Shown: positions 8,996 through 17,718, numbered from the stretch's first letter. The stretch: 64,000 nucleotides of DNA from Microbacterium sp. Marseille-Q6648 (GCF_943181415.1 NZ_CALPBZ010000006.1:186001-250000); one strand, 5' to 3'. Translations and numbers: made by a program. Notes: generated from the letters alone by a model not told the origin.

Positions 8996-9042
8996 TTCTG
9001 GACGCCAGGTGAGGGCGGGCAGCCCCCGAACGGATGCCGGGG

Positions 9043-9072
9043 CTTAAGCCCCGACTTAACGCGAGCGTTACA
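9043..9072 (+). promoter_or_regulatory. Putative operator, copy 2 (inverted relative to copy 1)
   Basis: Core CTTAAGCCCCGACTTAAC (9043-9060) followed by the arm CGTTACA (9066-9072). It is the reverse complement of 8027-8056 with 27 of 30 positions matching, and has the same orientation relative to its downstream gene, the NCS1 permease starting 139 nt further on. Confidence 0.75.
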
Positions 9073-9210
9073 CGAGGGAAACCGGGCCGAGCCCCGGGCG
9101 GCATAGCTTCGTGCCACGGGGCGCCGCCCGCGTGCCGCCGGCACGACCGGCGGTCCCGCGGGCATCTCCGCCCGCCGAGCACCACCCCCACGTCCGTGAC
9201 GGGAGCAGCC

Positions 9211-10731
9211 ATGACCTCGACCATCCCCACCTCCGAGTTCGACACCGCCATCGGTGACGACCGGCATCCTTCTCTGCACAACGACGACCTCGCGCCGCTC
9301 CCCTCCGAGAAGCGCCGGTGGGGAGCGTTCGAGATCTTCAACGTGTGGACCAACGACGTGCAGAGCCTGGCGGGCTACACCCTGGCCGCGGGCCTGTTCG
9401 TCACCGCCGGGATCAACGGCTGGTGGGTCTTCGCGGCGATCATCCTCGCCGGCTTCTTCGTGAACTGGCTCGTGAACCTGACCGGCAAGCCGAGCGTGAA
9501 GTACGGCATCCCGTACGCGGTGATGGCGCGGTCGAGCATGGGCGTGCAGGGGGCGCAGTTCCCCGCACTCATCCGCGGCATCGTCGCGATGTTCTGGTAC
9601 GGCGCGCAGACCTACTTCGCCTCGACCGCGGTGGCCATGGCGCTCAACGCCGTCTTCGGCAACCCCGAGCTGCCCGTGTTCCTGGGGATGGACGCGATCG
9701 ACTGGGTCGCGTACGTCTTCGTCGCGGTGCTCCAGGTCGCGCTGTTCGTGGGCGGCATCGCGTGGATCGAGAGGTTCCTCAACGTCGCCGGACCCGCCGT
9801 CTACGCGGTCATGGTCATCCTCCTCGTGGTGATCTGGATCCAGGCGGGCGACCGCCTGCTGCCCGCCGTCGGCTCGCTCTTCGCAGGCGACGATCGGGTC
9901 GGATGGGACGCGGTCCTCGCCTTCGTCGGCGTCATCGGCACGATGATCGCCTACTTCTCGGCGGTCGTGATCAACTTCGGCGACTTCGCGCGCTTCTCGC
10001 GCAGCGAGGGTGCCATGCGCCGCGGCAACTTCCTCGGGCTGCCGGTGAGCCTGGCCTTCTTCACGTTCCTGTCGCTGTTCATCACCGCCGGCGCCTACAT
10101 CGTGCTGCAGGGCGGCGAGGGCGAGCCCCTCACGAACCCCGCCGAGATCGTCGGCCTCGTCGGCAACGTGTTCCTCACGATCGTCGCCGCAGTGACCTTC
10201 GTGATCGCGACGATCGGGATCAACCTCGTCGCGAACTTCATCCCGCCGGCCTACGACCTGTCGAACCTCGCGCCGCAGCGGATCAGCTTCCGCGCCGGCG
10301 GGTACATCACGGCCGCGTTCGGCTTCGTCGTCGGCGCGCTGTGGGTCGCCACGATCAGTCGGATCGGGCTGCCCGCCTTCGTCGACACCCTTGGCGCGAT
10401 CCTCGCACCGCTCTACGGTGTGCTGGTGGCCGACTTCTACATCATCCAGCGCCGGCGCCTGAAGGTGGCCGACCTTTACTCGATGGACCCGGCGGGCCGC
10501 TATCACTACCAGAAGGGCTGGAACCTGCGGGCGATCGTCGTCGTCGGCGTCGCGGCGGTGTTCTCGATCGCCGCGGTGTGGATGCCGGCGCTGCAGGCGC
10601 TGAGCGGCTTCGCGTGGGTGATCGGCGCCGTCCTCGGCGGTCTGCTGTACCTTGCCGCGATGTGGAACCTGCGCGCCGAAGCCGGCGACACCGCACCCGC
10701 GGTCGAGACCGCAGTCGAGACGGGAGCGTGA
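9211..10731 (+). CDS. NCS1-family nucleobase/allantoin permease
   Basis: A 506-residue integral membrane protein with about 12 hydrophobic helices, of the NCS1 (PucI/allantoin-cytosine permease) family. The N-terminal signature FEIFNVWTNDVQSLAGYTLA is the family's first-helix region. The next gene is allantoinase (its ATG overlaps this stop by 1 nt: TGATG), so allantoin is the favoured substrate, with purines or hydantoins as alternatives. The ATG at 9211 is preceded by GGGAG; the frame extends upstream to 9034 but only through low-quality sequence covering the operator. Expression is probably governed by the palindromic element at 9043-9072. Confidence 0.92.
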   Translation: MTSTIPTSEFDTAIGDDRHPSLHNDDLAPLPSEKRRWGAFEIFNVWTNDVQSLAGYTLAAGLFVTAGINGWWVFAAIILAGFFVNWLVNLTGKPSVKYGIPYAVMARSSMGVQGAQFPALIRGIVAMFWYGAQTYFASTAVAMALNAVFGNPELPVFLGMDAIDWVAYVFVAVLQVALFVGGIAWIERFLNVAGPAVYAVMVILLVVIWIQAGDRLLPAVGSLFAGDDRVGWDAVLAFVGVIGTMIAYFSAVVINFGDFARFSRSEGAMRRGNFLGLPVSLAFFTFLSLFITAGAYIVLQGGEGEPLTNPAEIVGLVGNVFLTIVAAVTFVIATIGINLVANFIPPAYDLSNLAPQRISFRAGGYITAAFGFVVGALWVATISRIGLPAFVDTLGAILAPLYGVLVADFYIIQRRRLKVADLYSMDPAGRYHYQKGWNLRAIVVVGVAAVFSIAAVWMPALQALSGFAWVIGAVLGGLLYLAAMWNLRAEAGDTAPAVETAVETGA

Positions 10732-12110
10732 TGGGCGATCGCCGCGTCATCCGGGCGAGCGGGACCTTCCTCGACGGTGCGTTCCAGCCCGCGGCGGTCG
10801 TCGTCGAGGACGGCGTCATCGTCGACGTGACCGCCGTCGGGGCCCGCATCCCCGGAGCCGCGGCCGTCGTCGTCCCCGACGACGCCGTCCTCCTCCCCGG
10901 TCTGGTCGACTCGCACGTGCACGTCAACGAGCCGGGCCGCACCGAGTGGGAGGGGTTCCGGTCCGCCACGCTCGCCGCGGCCGCGGGCGGCGTCACCACG
11001 ATCGTCGACATGCCGCTCAACTCCATCCCGCCGACCATCAGCCCCGAGGCTCTCGACGTGAAGAAGGCCGCCGCCGCGGCATCCGCCTTCATCGACATCG
11101 GATTCTGGGGCGGCGCGGTCCCCGAGAACCTCGGTCGGCTCGCCCCGCTGCACGACGCCGGCGTCTTCGGCTTCAAGTGCTTCCTGGCGCCGTCGGGCGT
11201 CGAGGAGTTCGGCCACCTCGACCGGTCGCAGCTCGCCGCAGCCATGGAGGAGATCGCCGCGATCGGGTCGCGCCTCATCGTCCACGCCGAAGACCCCGAC
11301 CTGCTCGGCCGTGACGGCGCGCTCGGCCGGGGGTACGACGCGTTCCTGGCGTCGCGGCCGCCGGCGAGCGAGGCGTCGGCGATCGCGTCCGTCATCGCCG
11401 AGGCGCGGCGCACCGGCGCCGGCGCCCACATCCTGCATCTCAGCGACGCGGGATCGTTGCCGGCCATCCGGGCGGCCAAGGCCGACGGCGTGCGGCTGAC
11501 CGTCGAGACGTGCCCGCACTACCTGACGATCGCCGCCGAGGAGATCCCCGACGGCGCGGCGGAGTTCAAGTGCTGCCCGCCGATCCGCGAGTCGGCCAAT
11601 CGCGACCTGCTGTGGCGGGGCGTGCTCGACGGCACGATCGACGCGATCGTCAGCGATCATTCGCCGTCGACCGTCGACCTCAAGCGCTCCGGCGGCGGCG
11701 ACTTCGGTCTCGCGTGGGGCGGCATCGCCGGGCTCCAGGTGGGCTTGTCGGCGGTGTGGACCGAGGCGCGAGCACGCGGCATCCCGCTCGAACGCGTGCT
11801 CCCGCTGTACACGACCGGCCCGACGCGGGTCGCCGGACTCGACGGACTCGGCGTGATCGAGCCGGGAGCGCCGGCGCACCTGGCGGTCTTCGGCACCGAT
11901 GACGCGTTCCCCATCGAGGCCCGCGAGCTCCTGCACAAGAACCCGATCACCGCGTACGACCATCGCCTCCTCACCGGGCGGGTGCGGCGCACCTGGCTGC
12001 ACGGGAGGACGATCTACGACGCGACCGAGGGTGCGCCCGGGCACGCGCCGCGCTTTCGCGCCGCACCGGCCGGCCGGCTGCTGTCGGCGCGCACGGGGGT
12101 GACGACATGA
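10731..12110 (+). CDS. allB: Allantoinase
   Basis: A zinc amidohydrolase that opens allantoin to allantoate. The 459 residues contain the metal motif SHVHVNEPGRTEWEGF (His62, His64), the Lys149 carboxylation site in FGFKCFLAPSG, metal His in HAEDP and HLSDA, the substrate motif VETCPHYL and metal Asp in IVSDHSP. Lys in FKCFLAPSG plus NEPGR-TEWEG separates it from dihydropyrimidinase. It is coupled by 1 nt to the upstream permease and by an ATGA overlap to the downstream formamidase-like gene, as the second gene of a six-gene plus-strand run ending with allantoate amidohydrolase. Confidence 0.96.
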   Translation: MGDRRVIRASGTFLDGAFQPAAVVVEDGVIVDVTAVGARIPGAAAVVVPDDAVLLPGLVDSHVHVNEPGRTEWEGFRSATLAAAAGGVTTIVDMPLNSIPPTISPEALDVKKAAAAASAFIDIGFWGGAVPENLGRLAPLHDAGVFGFKCFLAPSGVEEFGHLDRSQLAAAMEEIAAIGSRLIVHAEDPDLLGRDGALGRGYDAFLASRPPASEASAIASVIAEARRTGAGAHILHLSDAGSLPAIRAAKADGVRLTVETCPHYLTIAAEEIPDGAAEFKCCPPIRESANRDLLWRGVLDGTIDAIVSDHSPSTVDLKRSGGGDFGLAWGGIAGLQVGLSAVWTEARARGIPLERVLPLYTTGPTRVAGLDGLGVIEPGAPAHLAVFGTDDAFPIEARELLHKNPITAYDHRLLTGRVRRTWLHGRTIYDATEGAPGHAPRFRAAPAGRLLSARTGVTT

Positions 12111-13282
12111 CCGTGCACGTAAGCGCCGGGACGCGGCCGCGCACGACCGCCGCTCACGCGCCGAGCCCGGGGATGGGATTGGATGGGCCCATGCCCACCG
12201 ATGTGCTCCAGCCCGGACACGGCGAGATCGCCGGCGACCACTATCTCCCGGCGACGCCGGCCACCGTGATGTGGGGACGGCTTCCCTGCTCGCAGGATGC
12301 CGCGGCCCTCACCATCGGCCCGGGTGACACGGTCACCGTCGACACCGTCAGCCATGAGGGCGTGCTCGAAGACCAGGGCAAGGACCCGGTCGCCTACTTC
12401 ACCGGCCACGGCGTGCCGCGGGAGCAGATCCTCGACGACGCGATCGAGATCGCCGCGACCCTCTCCCGCAACCCGGACCAGGACGGTCCTCACGTGATCA
12501 CCGGACCGATCCGAGTCGAGGGGGCGATGCCCGGCGACCTGCTGCGGATCACCGTCGACCGGCTGCAGCCGCGCGTGCCGTACGGCGTCATCTCCAACCG
12601 CCACGGCAAGGGCGCCCTCGCGGGCGAGCTGCCGCGCGGCCCGGGGAGCGTGAGCGTCTTCTGCCCGGTCGCCGAGCGCGACGGTCGCCTGGTCGGGACG
12701 CTGCCGGTCGTCGAGGGCGGCCCGCGGGTGGTGGCGTTCCCGCTGGCGCCCTTCCTCGGCACGATGGGGGTGGCCGTCGCCGGCGGCGAGCGGCCGCACT
12801 CCGTCCCGCCCGGCCGTCACGGCGGCAACATCGACATCAACCTGCTGACAGAGGGCGCCGTCCTCTACCTGCCGGTGCAGGTCGAGGGCGCGCTGGCCTA
12901 CGTCGGCGACCCCCATTTCGCGCAGGGCGACGGGGAGGTCGCGCTCACCGCGCTCGAGGCGTCCCTGCGCGCCACCTTGCGCTTCGACGTGGTGCCGCGC
13001 AAGGAGGCGCTGGCGGAGTTCGGCGAGGTTCTCGGTCCGCTCGTCCGCGCGGGCGGATACCTCGTCCCCACCGGCATGCACCCCGACCTCGACGAGGCGA
13101 TGCGCGCGTGCGTCCGCGCGGCGATCGCCCTCATCCGGGCGCGCTGGGGACTCGACGAGCATCTGGCCTACGCCTACCTCAGTGCGGCGACCGACTTCGA
13201 CATCTCGCAGGTGGTCGACATCGTGTGCGGCGTGCACGCCCGCATCCGCGAGACCGATTTCGCGGAGGTGGGCGATGAGTGA
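12107..13282 (+). CDS. Acetamidase/formamidase-family protein
   Basis: A 391-residue member of the FmdA_AmdA family, metal-dependent hydrolases that release ammonia from small amides such as formamide or acetamide. The family pattern is seen in TVDTVSHEGVLEDQG, HVITGPIRVEGAMPGDLL, YGVISNRHGKGALAGELP and NIDINLLTEGAVLYLPVQVEGA. The ATG overlaps the allantoinase stop (ATGA), though a start at the internal Met of GMGLDGPMPTD is also possible. Lying between allantoinase and the AtzH-amidase fusion, it may hydrolyse a small amide from ureide breakdown (for example oxamate or formamide); this is inference from position only. Confidence 0.85.
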   Translation: MTVHVSAGTRPRTTAAHAPSPGMGLDGPMPTDVLQPGHGEIAGDHYLPATPATVMWGRLPCSQDAAALTIGPGDTVTVDTVSHEGVLEDQGKDPVAYFTGHGVPREQILDDAIEIAATLSRNPDQDGPHVITGPIRVEGAMPGDLLRITVDRLQPRVPYGVISNRHGKGALAGELPRGPGSVSVFCPVAERDGRLVGTLPVVEGGPRVVAFPLAPFLGTMGVAVAGGERPHSVPPGRHGGNIDINLLTEGAVLYLPVQVEGALAYVGDPHFAQGDGEVALTALEASLRATLRFDVVPRKEALAEFGEVLGPLVRAGGYLVPTGMHPDLDEAMRACVRAAIALIRARWGLDEHLAYAYLSAATDFDISQVVDIVCGVHARIRETDFAEVGDE

Positions 13283-14927
13283 GGGTGCGGACGCCCGCTC
13301 GGCGGAGGCGCCGGGGAGCGGCATCCCGGGGGCGGAGTCCCTGCCCGATGATCTTCTCGCAGCCTTCGTGCGCTACGAAGAGGCGATCCTCGCGGACGAT
13401 CTCGCACACCTCGACGCGGCTTTCGCGCCCGGCGAGCGCACGATGCGCGGCGACGCGGCGGGGCTGCTCGTGGGGCACGACGCGATCTCGGCCTTCCGCG
13501 GCACCCGCGGCGGCGTCCCGGCGCGGGTCATCGAGCGCATCGAGCATCGCGAGCTGGGTGAGGATGCCGCACTCGTCGTCTCGGTGTCGCGTTATGCGTC
13601 GGGCGGGACCGGACTGCAGACCCAGGTGTGGCAGCGGACCGACGGAGCGTGGCGGATCACCGCCGCGCACGTCACGCCGCGCGCGCAGGCGCTGAACCGT
13701 GCGATCTGGCGGACGGTCGGCGACCCGCTGTTCCAGGGCGCGTGGGAGGGTCCCCTGGCCGGGCTCACCGTCGCGGTGAAGGACCTCTTCGCCATCAAGG
13801 GCTACCGCATCGGCGCCGGCAACCCCGCGTTCCTCGACAGCGTCACACCCGAGACCGCCACGGCCGCGGCGGTGAGCGACCTGCTGCGTGGCGGGGCGTC
13901 GCTGCGGGGCATCGCGCGCACCGACGAGTTCGCGTACTCCATCGCTGGCGACAACGTCCACTACGGCACGCCACCCAACGGGGCCCTGCCGGGCGCACTG
14001 CCGGGCGGCTCGTCGAGCGGGCCGGCGTCCGCCGTCGCGACCGGGCAGGCCGAGATCGGGCTCGCCACCGACACCGCCGGATCCATACGGGTGCCGGCCT
14101 CGTATCAGGGCCTGTGGGGACTGCGGACGACGCACGGGCTCGTGCCGCGGCAGGGTCTGCTGCCTCTCGCGCAGTCCTTCGACACCGTCGGCTGGCTCAC
14201 GCGGGACGGCGAGACGCTGCAGCGCGTCGCCGACTGGTGCCTGAGCTACGGCGGATCCGAGAGCACCGAGAGCGTCTACGGCGAATCGGGGACCGACCTG
14301 CCGTGGCGGTTCCTGGTGCCGACCGAGATGCTCGAGACGGTCGAGCCGGCCACCCGGGCGGCGTTCGAGGCCTTCCTGACGGCGCTCGCCGCGAGTCCCG
14401 ACGCCCCGCCCGTCGACACCGTGTCGATCGGCGACCTCGACGCATACGTCGCCCCGTTCCGCACCGTGCAGGGCGCGGAGGCCTGGCGCAACAACGGCGA
14501 CTGGCTGCGCGAGCACCCCGGCGCCGTCGGTTCCGCCGTCGCCGAGCGCTTCCGTGCCGCGGCCGCCATCACCGCAGAAGACGAAGCCGCCGCCCGCCGC
14601 GCGCTCGAACCGCTGGCCGAGCGTCTCGCCGGGCTCGTCGACGACGCCGTCCTGCTGCTGCCGACGGTTCCCGGCCCGGCGCCGATGCGCACGAGCGCGG
14701 GGGAGCGGGTGGATGCCGTCCGCGCCGCCACGCTCCGGCTCACCACCCCGGCGGCCGTCGCCGGGCTTCCCGCCCTGTCGATGCCGTTGCTCACCGTCGC
14801 CGCGCAGACCGGTCCCGCCCCGGTCGGGGTGTGCGCGATCGCGCGTGCCGGCACCGACATCGCTCTGGTCCGCCTCGGCCGGCGGCTCGCCGCGGCTGCC
14901 GTCCCGGCATCCGGGATCGCCTCGTGA
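13275..14927 (+). CDS. AtzH-like (DUF3225) domain fused to an AtzE/HpxY-type amidase
   Basis: A 550-residue two-domain protein. Residues ~22-140 form an NTF2/SnoaL-like AtzH (DUF3225, HpxZ) domain ending in RTDGAWRITAAHVTPR. From ~155 on it is an amidase-signature enzyme with Lys169 (LTVAVKDLF), cis-Ser246 in GGSSSG and nucleophile Ser270 in DTAGSIRVPAS, spaced as in known members. In Pseudomonas ADP (AtzE/AtzH, cyanuric acid degradation) and Klebsiella (HpxY/HpxZ, purine ureide degradation) these are separate proteins. Here they are fused, with no AtzG/HpxX small subunit in view. Flanked by allantoinase, transaminase and allantoate amidohydrolase genes, it probably hydrolyses a carbamoyl/oxalurate-type product of the pathway (inference). 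The ATG at 13275 overlaps the previous stop by 8 nt. Confidence 0.88.
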   Translation: MSEGADARSAEAPGSGIPGAESLPDDLLAAFVRYEEAILADDLAHLDAAFAPGERTMRGDAAGLLVGHDAISAFRGTRGGVPARVIERIEHRELGEDAALVVSVSRYASGGTGLQTQVWQRTDGAWRITAAHVTPRAQALNRAIWRTVGDPLFQGAWEGPLAGLTVAVKDLFAIKGYRIGAGNPAFLDSVTPETATAAAVSDLLRGGASLRGIARTDEFAYSIAGDNVHYGTPPNGALPGALPGGSSSGPASAVATGQAEIGLATDTAGSIRVPASYQGLWGLRTTHGLVPRQGLLPLAQSFDTVGWLTRDGETLQRVADWCLSYGGSESTESVYGESGTDLPWRFLVPTEMLETVEPATRAAFEAFLTALAASPDAPPVDTVSIGDLDAYVAPFRTVQGAEAWRNNGDWLREHPGAVGSAVAERFRAAAAITAEDEAAARRALEPLAERLAGLVDDAVLLLPTVPGPAPMRTSAGERVDAVRAATLRLTTPAAVAGLPALSMPLLTVAAQTGPAPVGVCAIARAGTDIALVRLGRRLAAAAVPASGIAS

Positions 14928-14959
14928 CCGTCCCCCACCGCGCCCCCGACGAGCGGCCA

Positions 14960-15069
14960 GATCACGTGTTCGCGGCGAACGCGCCCTCCTCCGGTGCCCA
15001 GATCACGTGTTTCCGCCGAACGCACACGTCGCGCGCGCACCGGACGGGTGGTCTCGGTGACAACACGTG
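14960..15069. repeat. CACGTG-bounded dispersed element, copy 2 (with an extra half unit)
   Basis: GATCACGTG occurs at 14960 and 15001, and CAACACGTG at 15061. The 15001-15069 part aligns with 8927-8995: same 60-bp spacing, shared GCCGA-CGCAC left part and GGGTGGTCTCGGTGA right part. It fills most of the 247-bp spacer before the PucG-type gene; no other signal was recognised in that spacer. Confidence 0.75.
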
Positions 15070-15174
15070 ATCTCGGCGCGATGAACCCCGCGACCTGCGC
15101 CGTGCGCCCCGACGCCCGCCCCGCCTCGCGCCCGACGACCACCCCACGCCCCGCCGCTCGTTCCAGGAGACCCC

Positions 15175-16401
15175 GTGAGCCACATCCCCGGCCCCATCGA
15201 CCCGCCCGCGCGCCTGCTCATGGGGCCCGGGCCGATCTCGGCGTACCCGAGCGTGCTGCAGGCGATGTCGGCGCCGCTGGTCGGCCAGTACGACCCCTTC
15301 ATGACGGCCACGATGACCGAGACCCAGCAGCTCTACCGCGAGGTGTGGGGCACCGCCAACGACGCGACCGTGCTCATCGACGGCACGTCGCGGGCGGGGA
15401 TCGAGGCCGCGATGATCTCGCTCGTGCGCCCGGGAGACCGCGTGCTCGTCCCGGTGTTCGGGCGATTCGGGCACCTGCTCGCCGAGATCGCCGAGCGGGC
15501 GCTGGCCGAAGTGCACACCATCGAGGTGCCGTGGGGGCAGGTCTTCCCCGTGTCGGCGATCGAAGAGGCCGTCGCCCGCGTGCGACCGCACCTCGTCGCC
15601 GTCGTGCAGGGCGACACCTCGACCACGATGCTGCAGCCCCTCGACGAGATCGGCGCCGTCTGCGCCGCCCACGGCGCGCTGTTCTACACCGACGCGACCG
15701 CGTCGCTCGGCGGCAACGACTTCGAGGCCGACGCCTGGGGTCTGGATGCCGCAACCGCCGGCCTGCAGAAATGCCTGGGCGGTCCGTCCGGATCGGCCCC
15801 GCTGACCCTCTCGGACCGTGCGGTCGCGGTCGTCCGGTCGCGGGCGAGGGTCGAGGCGGGCATCCGCGAGGACGGCGACCCCGATGCGGACGACTTCGTG
15901 CGCTCGAACTACTTCGACCTCGGCATGATCCTCGACTACTGGGGCCCTCGCCGCCTCAACCACCACACCGAAGCCACCTCGATGCTCTACGGCGCACGCG
16001 AGTGCGCCCGGGTTCTGCTGGCCGAAGGGCGCGACGCCGTCGTCGAGCGCCACCGCCTCGCCGGGGCCGCCATGCTCGCCGGCGTCGAGGGTCTCGGGCT
16101 CACCGTCTTCGGCGATGTCGCGCACAAGATGTCGAACGTCGTCGCGGTCGAGATCCCCGACGGGGTTCCCGGCGATGTCGCGCGCCAGGCCATGCTCGAG
16201 GACTTCGGCATCGAGATCGGCACGTCGTTCGGCCCGCTGCACGGTCGGGTGTGGCGCATCGGCACCATGGGCTATAACGCCCGCAAGGATGCCGTGTTCA
16301 CGACGCTCGTCGCCCTGGAGGCGGTGCTGCGGCGGTTCGGCGCACACGTGGCTCCCGGCGGGGGAGTGGATGCCGCCAGCGACATATACCGGAGCGCGTG
16401 A
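15175..16401 (+). CDS. pucG: (S)-ureidoglycine-glyoxylate aminotransferase (PucG type)
   Basis: A PLP-dependent class V aminotransferase of 408 residues, related to alanine-glyoxylate transaminase. Lys199 in AGLQKCLGGPSG is the PLP lysine. Gln38 in VGQYDP and Asn262 in RRLNHHTEAT match the substitutions I recall for ureidoglycine-specific PucG versus ordinary AGT. It would transfer the amino group of ureidoglycine, formed from allantoate, to glyoxylate, giving glycine and an oxalurate-type product. The GTG start at 15175 has AGGAGA 4 nt upstream. Its stop is followed after 1 nt by the GTG start of allantoate amidohydrolase, the enzyme making its substrate. Confidence 0.93.
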   Translation: MSHIPGPIDPPARLLMGPGPISAYPSVLQAMSAPLVGQYDPFMTATMTETQQLYREVWGTANDATVLIDGTSRAGIEAAMISLVRPGDRVLVPVFGRFGHLLAEIAERALAEVHTIEVPWGQVFPVSAIEEAVARVRPHLVAVVQGDTSTTMLQPLDEIGAVCAAHGALFYTDATASLGGNDFEADAWGLDAATAGLQKCLGGPSGSAPLTLSDRAVAVVRSRARVEAGIREDGDPDADDFVRSNYFDLGMILDYWGPRRLNHHTEATSMLYGARECARVLLAEGRDAVVERHRLAGAAMLAGVEGLGLTVFGDVAHKMSNVVAVEIPDGVPGDVARQAMLEDFGIEIGTSFGPLHGRVWRIGTMGYNARKDAVFTTLVALEAVLRRFGAHVAPGGGVDAASDIYRSA

Positions 16402-16402
16402 C

Positions 16403-17698
16403 GTGCCGGCACCCCTCCTCGACGTCGACCGCGACCGGATCGCCACCGCCGCCCGGCGCGTGATGGCCCGCTGCGACGAGCTCGCGCGCGTGTCGGCGAC
16501 CGCCGGCGCCATCGAGCGGGTCTACCTCTCGCCCGAGCATGCCCGTGTGAACCGCCTGGCCGCCGAATGGATGCGCGAGATCGGCATGACGACGAGGCAG
16601 GATGCCGCGGGCAACCAGCTCGGGCGTCTCGGTGACCCCGATCGTCCCGCCCTCATGATCGGGTCGCACCTCGACACGGTTCCCGACGCGGGACGGTTCG
16701 ACGGGATCGTCGGCGTGCTCATGGCCCTCGAGGTCGTCCGCCTGCTGCGCGGGTCCGGCGGCCACGAGGACGGTGCCGGGTCGCCGCTGCCGTTCGCGCT
16801 CGAGGTGATCGCGTTCTCGGACGAAGAGGGCACGCGATTCGGGAAGGCGCTGCTCGGTTCGTCCGCGGTCGCCGGAACCTGGGACGACGCCTGGTGGGCG
16901 CTCGCGGATGCCGACGGAACGACCCTGCGCGAGGCCTTCCTGGAGTTCGGCCTCGATCCCGGCCGCATCCGCGAGGCCGCGAGGCACCCGGACGAACTCG
17001 TCGGCTACCTCGAGGCCCACATCGAGCAGGGGCCGGAGCTCGACGAGCGGGGCGAGTCGCTCGCCGTCGTGTCGTCGATCGCGAGTGCGCGCCGGTTCCA
17101 GCTCGTCGTCGAAGGGGAGGCGCGGCACGCCGGGGGGACCCCGTACGACCGTCGCCGCGATGCGCTCCTCGGGGCCTCCGAGGCGGCGCTGGCCGTCGAG
17201 CGGGTATGCCGGTCCGAGCATCACATCGTCGGCACCGTGGGTCAGCTCGAGGCCTACCCCGGCGCGGTGAACATCGTGCCCGGCGAGGCCCACCTCTCTC
17301 TCGACCTGCGCGGCGAGTTCGACGGCGAGCGGGACCGGGTGTGGCAGCGGATCGAGCGCGAGTTCGACGACATCATGGGCCGGCGCGGCCTGCGCTGGCA
17401 TTCCCGCGAGATCCACAACGCCCCCGCGGTGTACTGCGCACCCCTGCTGCAGGACGTCATGCGGGCCGGCATCCGCGCTGCCACCCCGAACGGTCCGGCG
17501 GATCCGGCGGTCATCTTCAGCCGCGCCGGTCACGACGGCATGGCGATCGGCGCGGTGGCCGATGTCGGGATGCTGTTCCTCCGCAACCCGGACGGCATCA
17601 GTCATCACCCCGACGAGTCGGTGTCGGCGGGCGACGTCGCGCGCGGCATCCAGGCCCTGAGCGAGGCCGTGCTGCTGCTCGCCGCCGAACGCGGCTGA
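16403..17698 (+). CDS. allC: Allantoate amidohydrolase (M20 family)
   Basis: A metallopeptidase-like amidohydrolase of 431 residues that converts allantoate to ureidoglycine with release of ammonia and CO2. M20 motifs are present: GSHLDTVPDAGRFDG (metal His/Asp), FSDEEGTRFGKALLGS (catalytic Glu pair), AHIEQGPELDE, the dimerisation-domain Arg/His region RHAGGTPYDRR, and a C-terminal metal His in NPDGISHHPDESV. A start at GTG 16403 is preferred because it is 1 nt after the pucG stop and has GGAGCG upstream; the frame itself stays open to 16115 inside pucG. N-carbamoyl-L-amino-acid hydrolase and ureidoglycolate amidohydrolase are close relatives, but the neighbourhood makes allantoate the likely substrate. 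It closes the plus-strand operon. Confidence 0.92.
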   Translation: MPAPLLDVDRDRIATAARRVMARCDELARVSATAGAIERVYLSPEHARVNRLAAEWMREIGMTTRQDAAGNQLGRLGDPDRPALMIGSHLDTVPDAGRFDGIVGVLMALEVVRLLRGSGGHEDGAGSPLPFALEVIAFSDEEGTRFGKALLGSSAVAGTWDDAWWALADADGTTLREAFLEFGLDPGRIREAARHPDELVGYLEAHIEQGPELDERGESLAVVSSIASARRFQLVVEGEARHAGGTPYDRRRDALLGASEAALAVERVCRSEHHIVGTVGQLEAYPGAVNIVPGEAHLSLDLRGEFDGERDRVWQRIEREFDDIMGRRGLRWHSREIHNAPAVYCAPLLQDVMRAGIRAATPNGPADPAVIFSRAGHDGMAIGAVADVGMLFLRNPDGISHHPDESVSAGDVARGIQALSEAVLLLAAERG

Positions 17699-17718
17699 CG
17701 CCTCAGTCCGGGCGTCAG
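17695..17718. terminator. Bidirectional hairpin between convergent genes
   Basis: CTGACGCC (17695-17702) and GGCGTCAG (17711-17718) form a perfect 8-bp stem with an 8-nt loop. The structure overlaps the stop codons of both convergent genes. There is no T-run, so it is at best an imperfect intrinsic terminator. Confidence 0.55.

Noticed and set aside
8778-9047. 89-residue plus-strand frame in the tandem repeat
   Set aside because: Its sequence is the translation of the 52-bp repeat unit and it has no SD.
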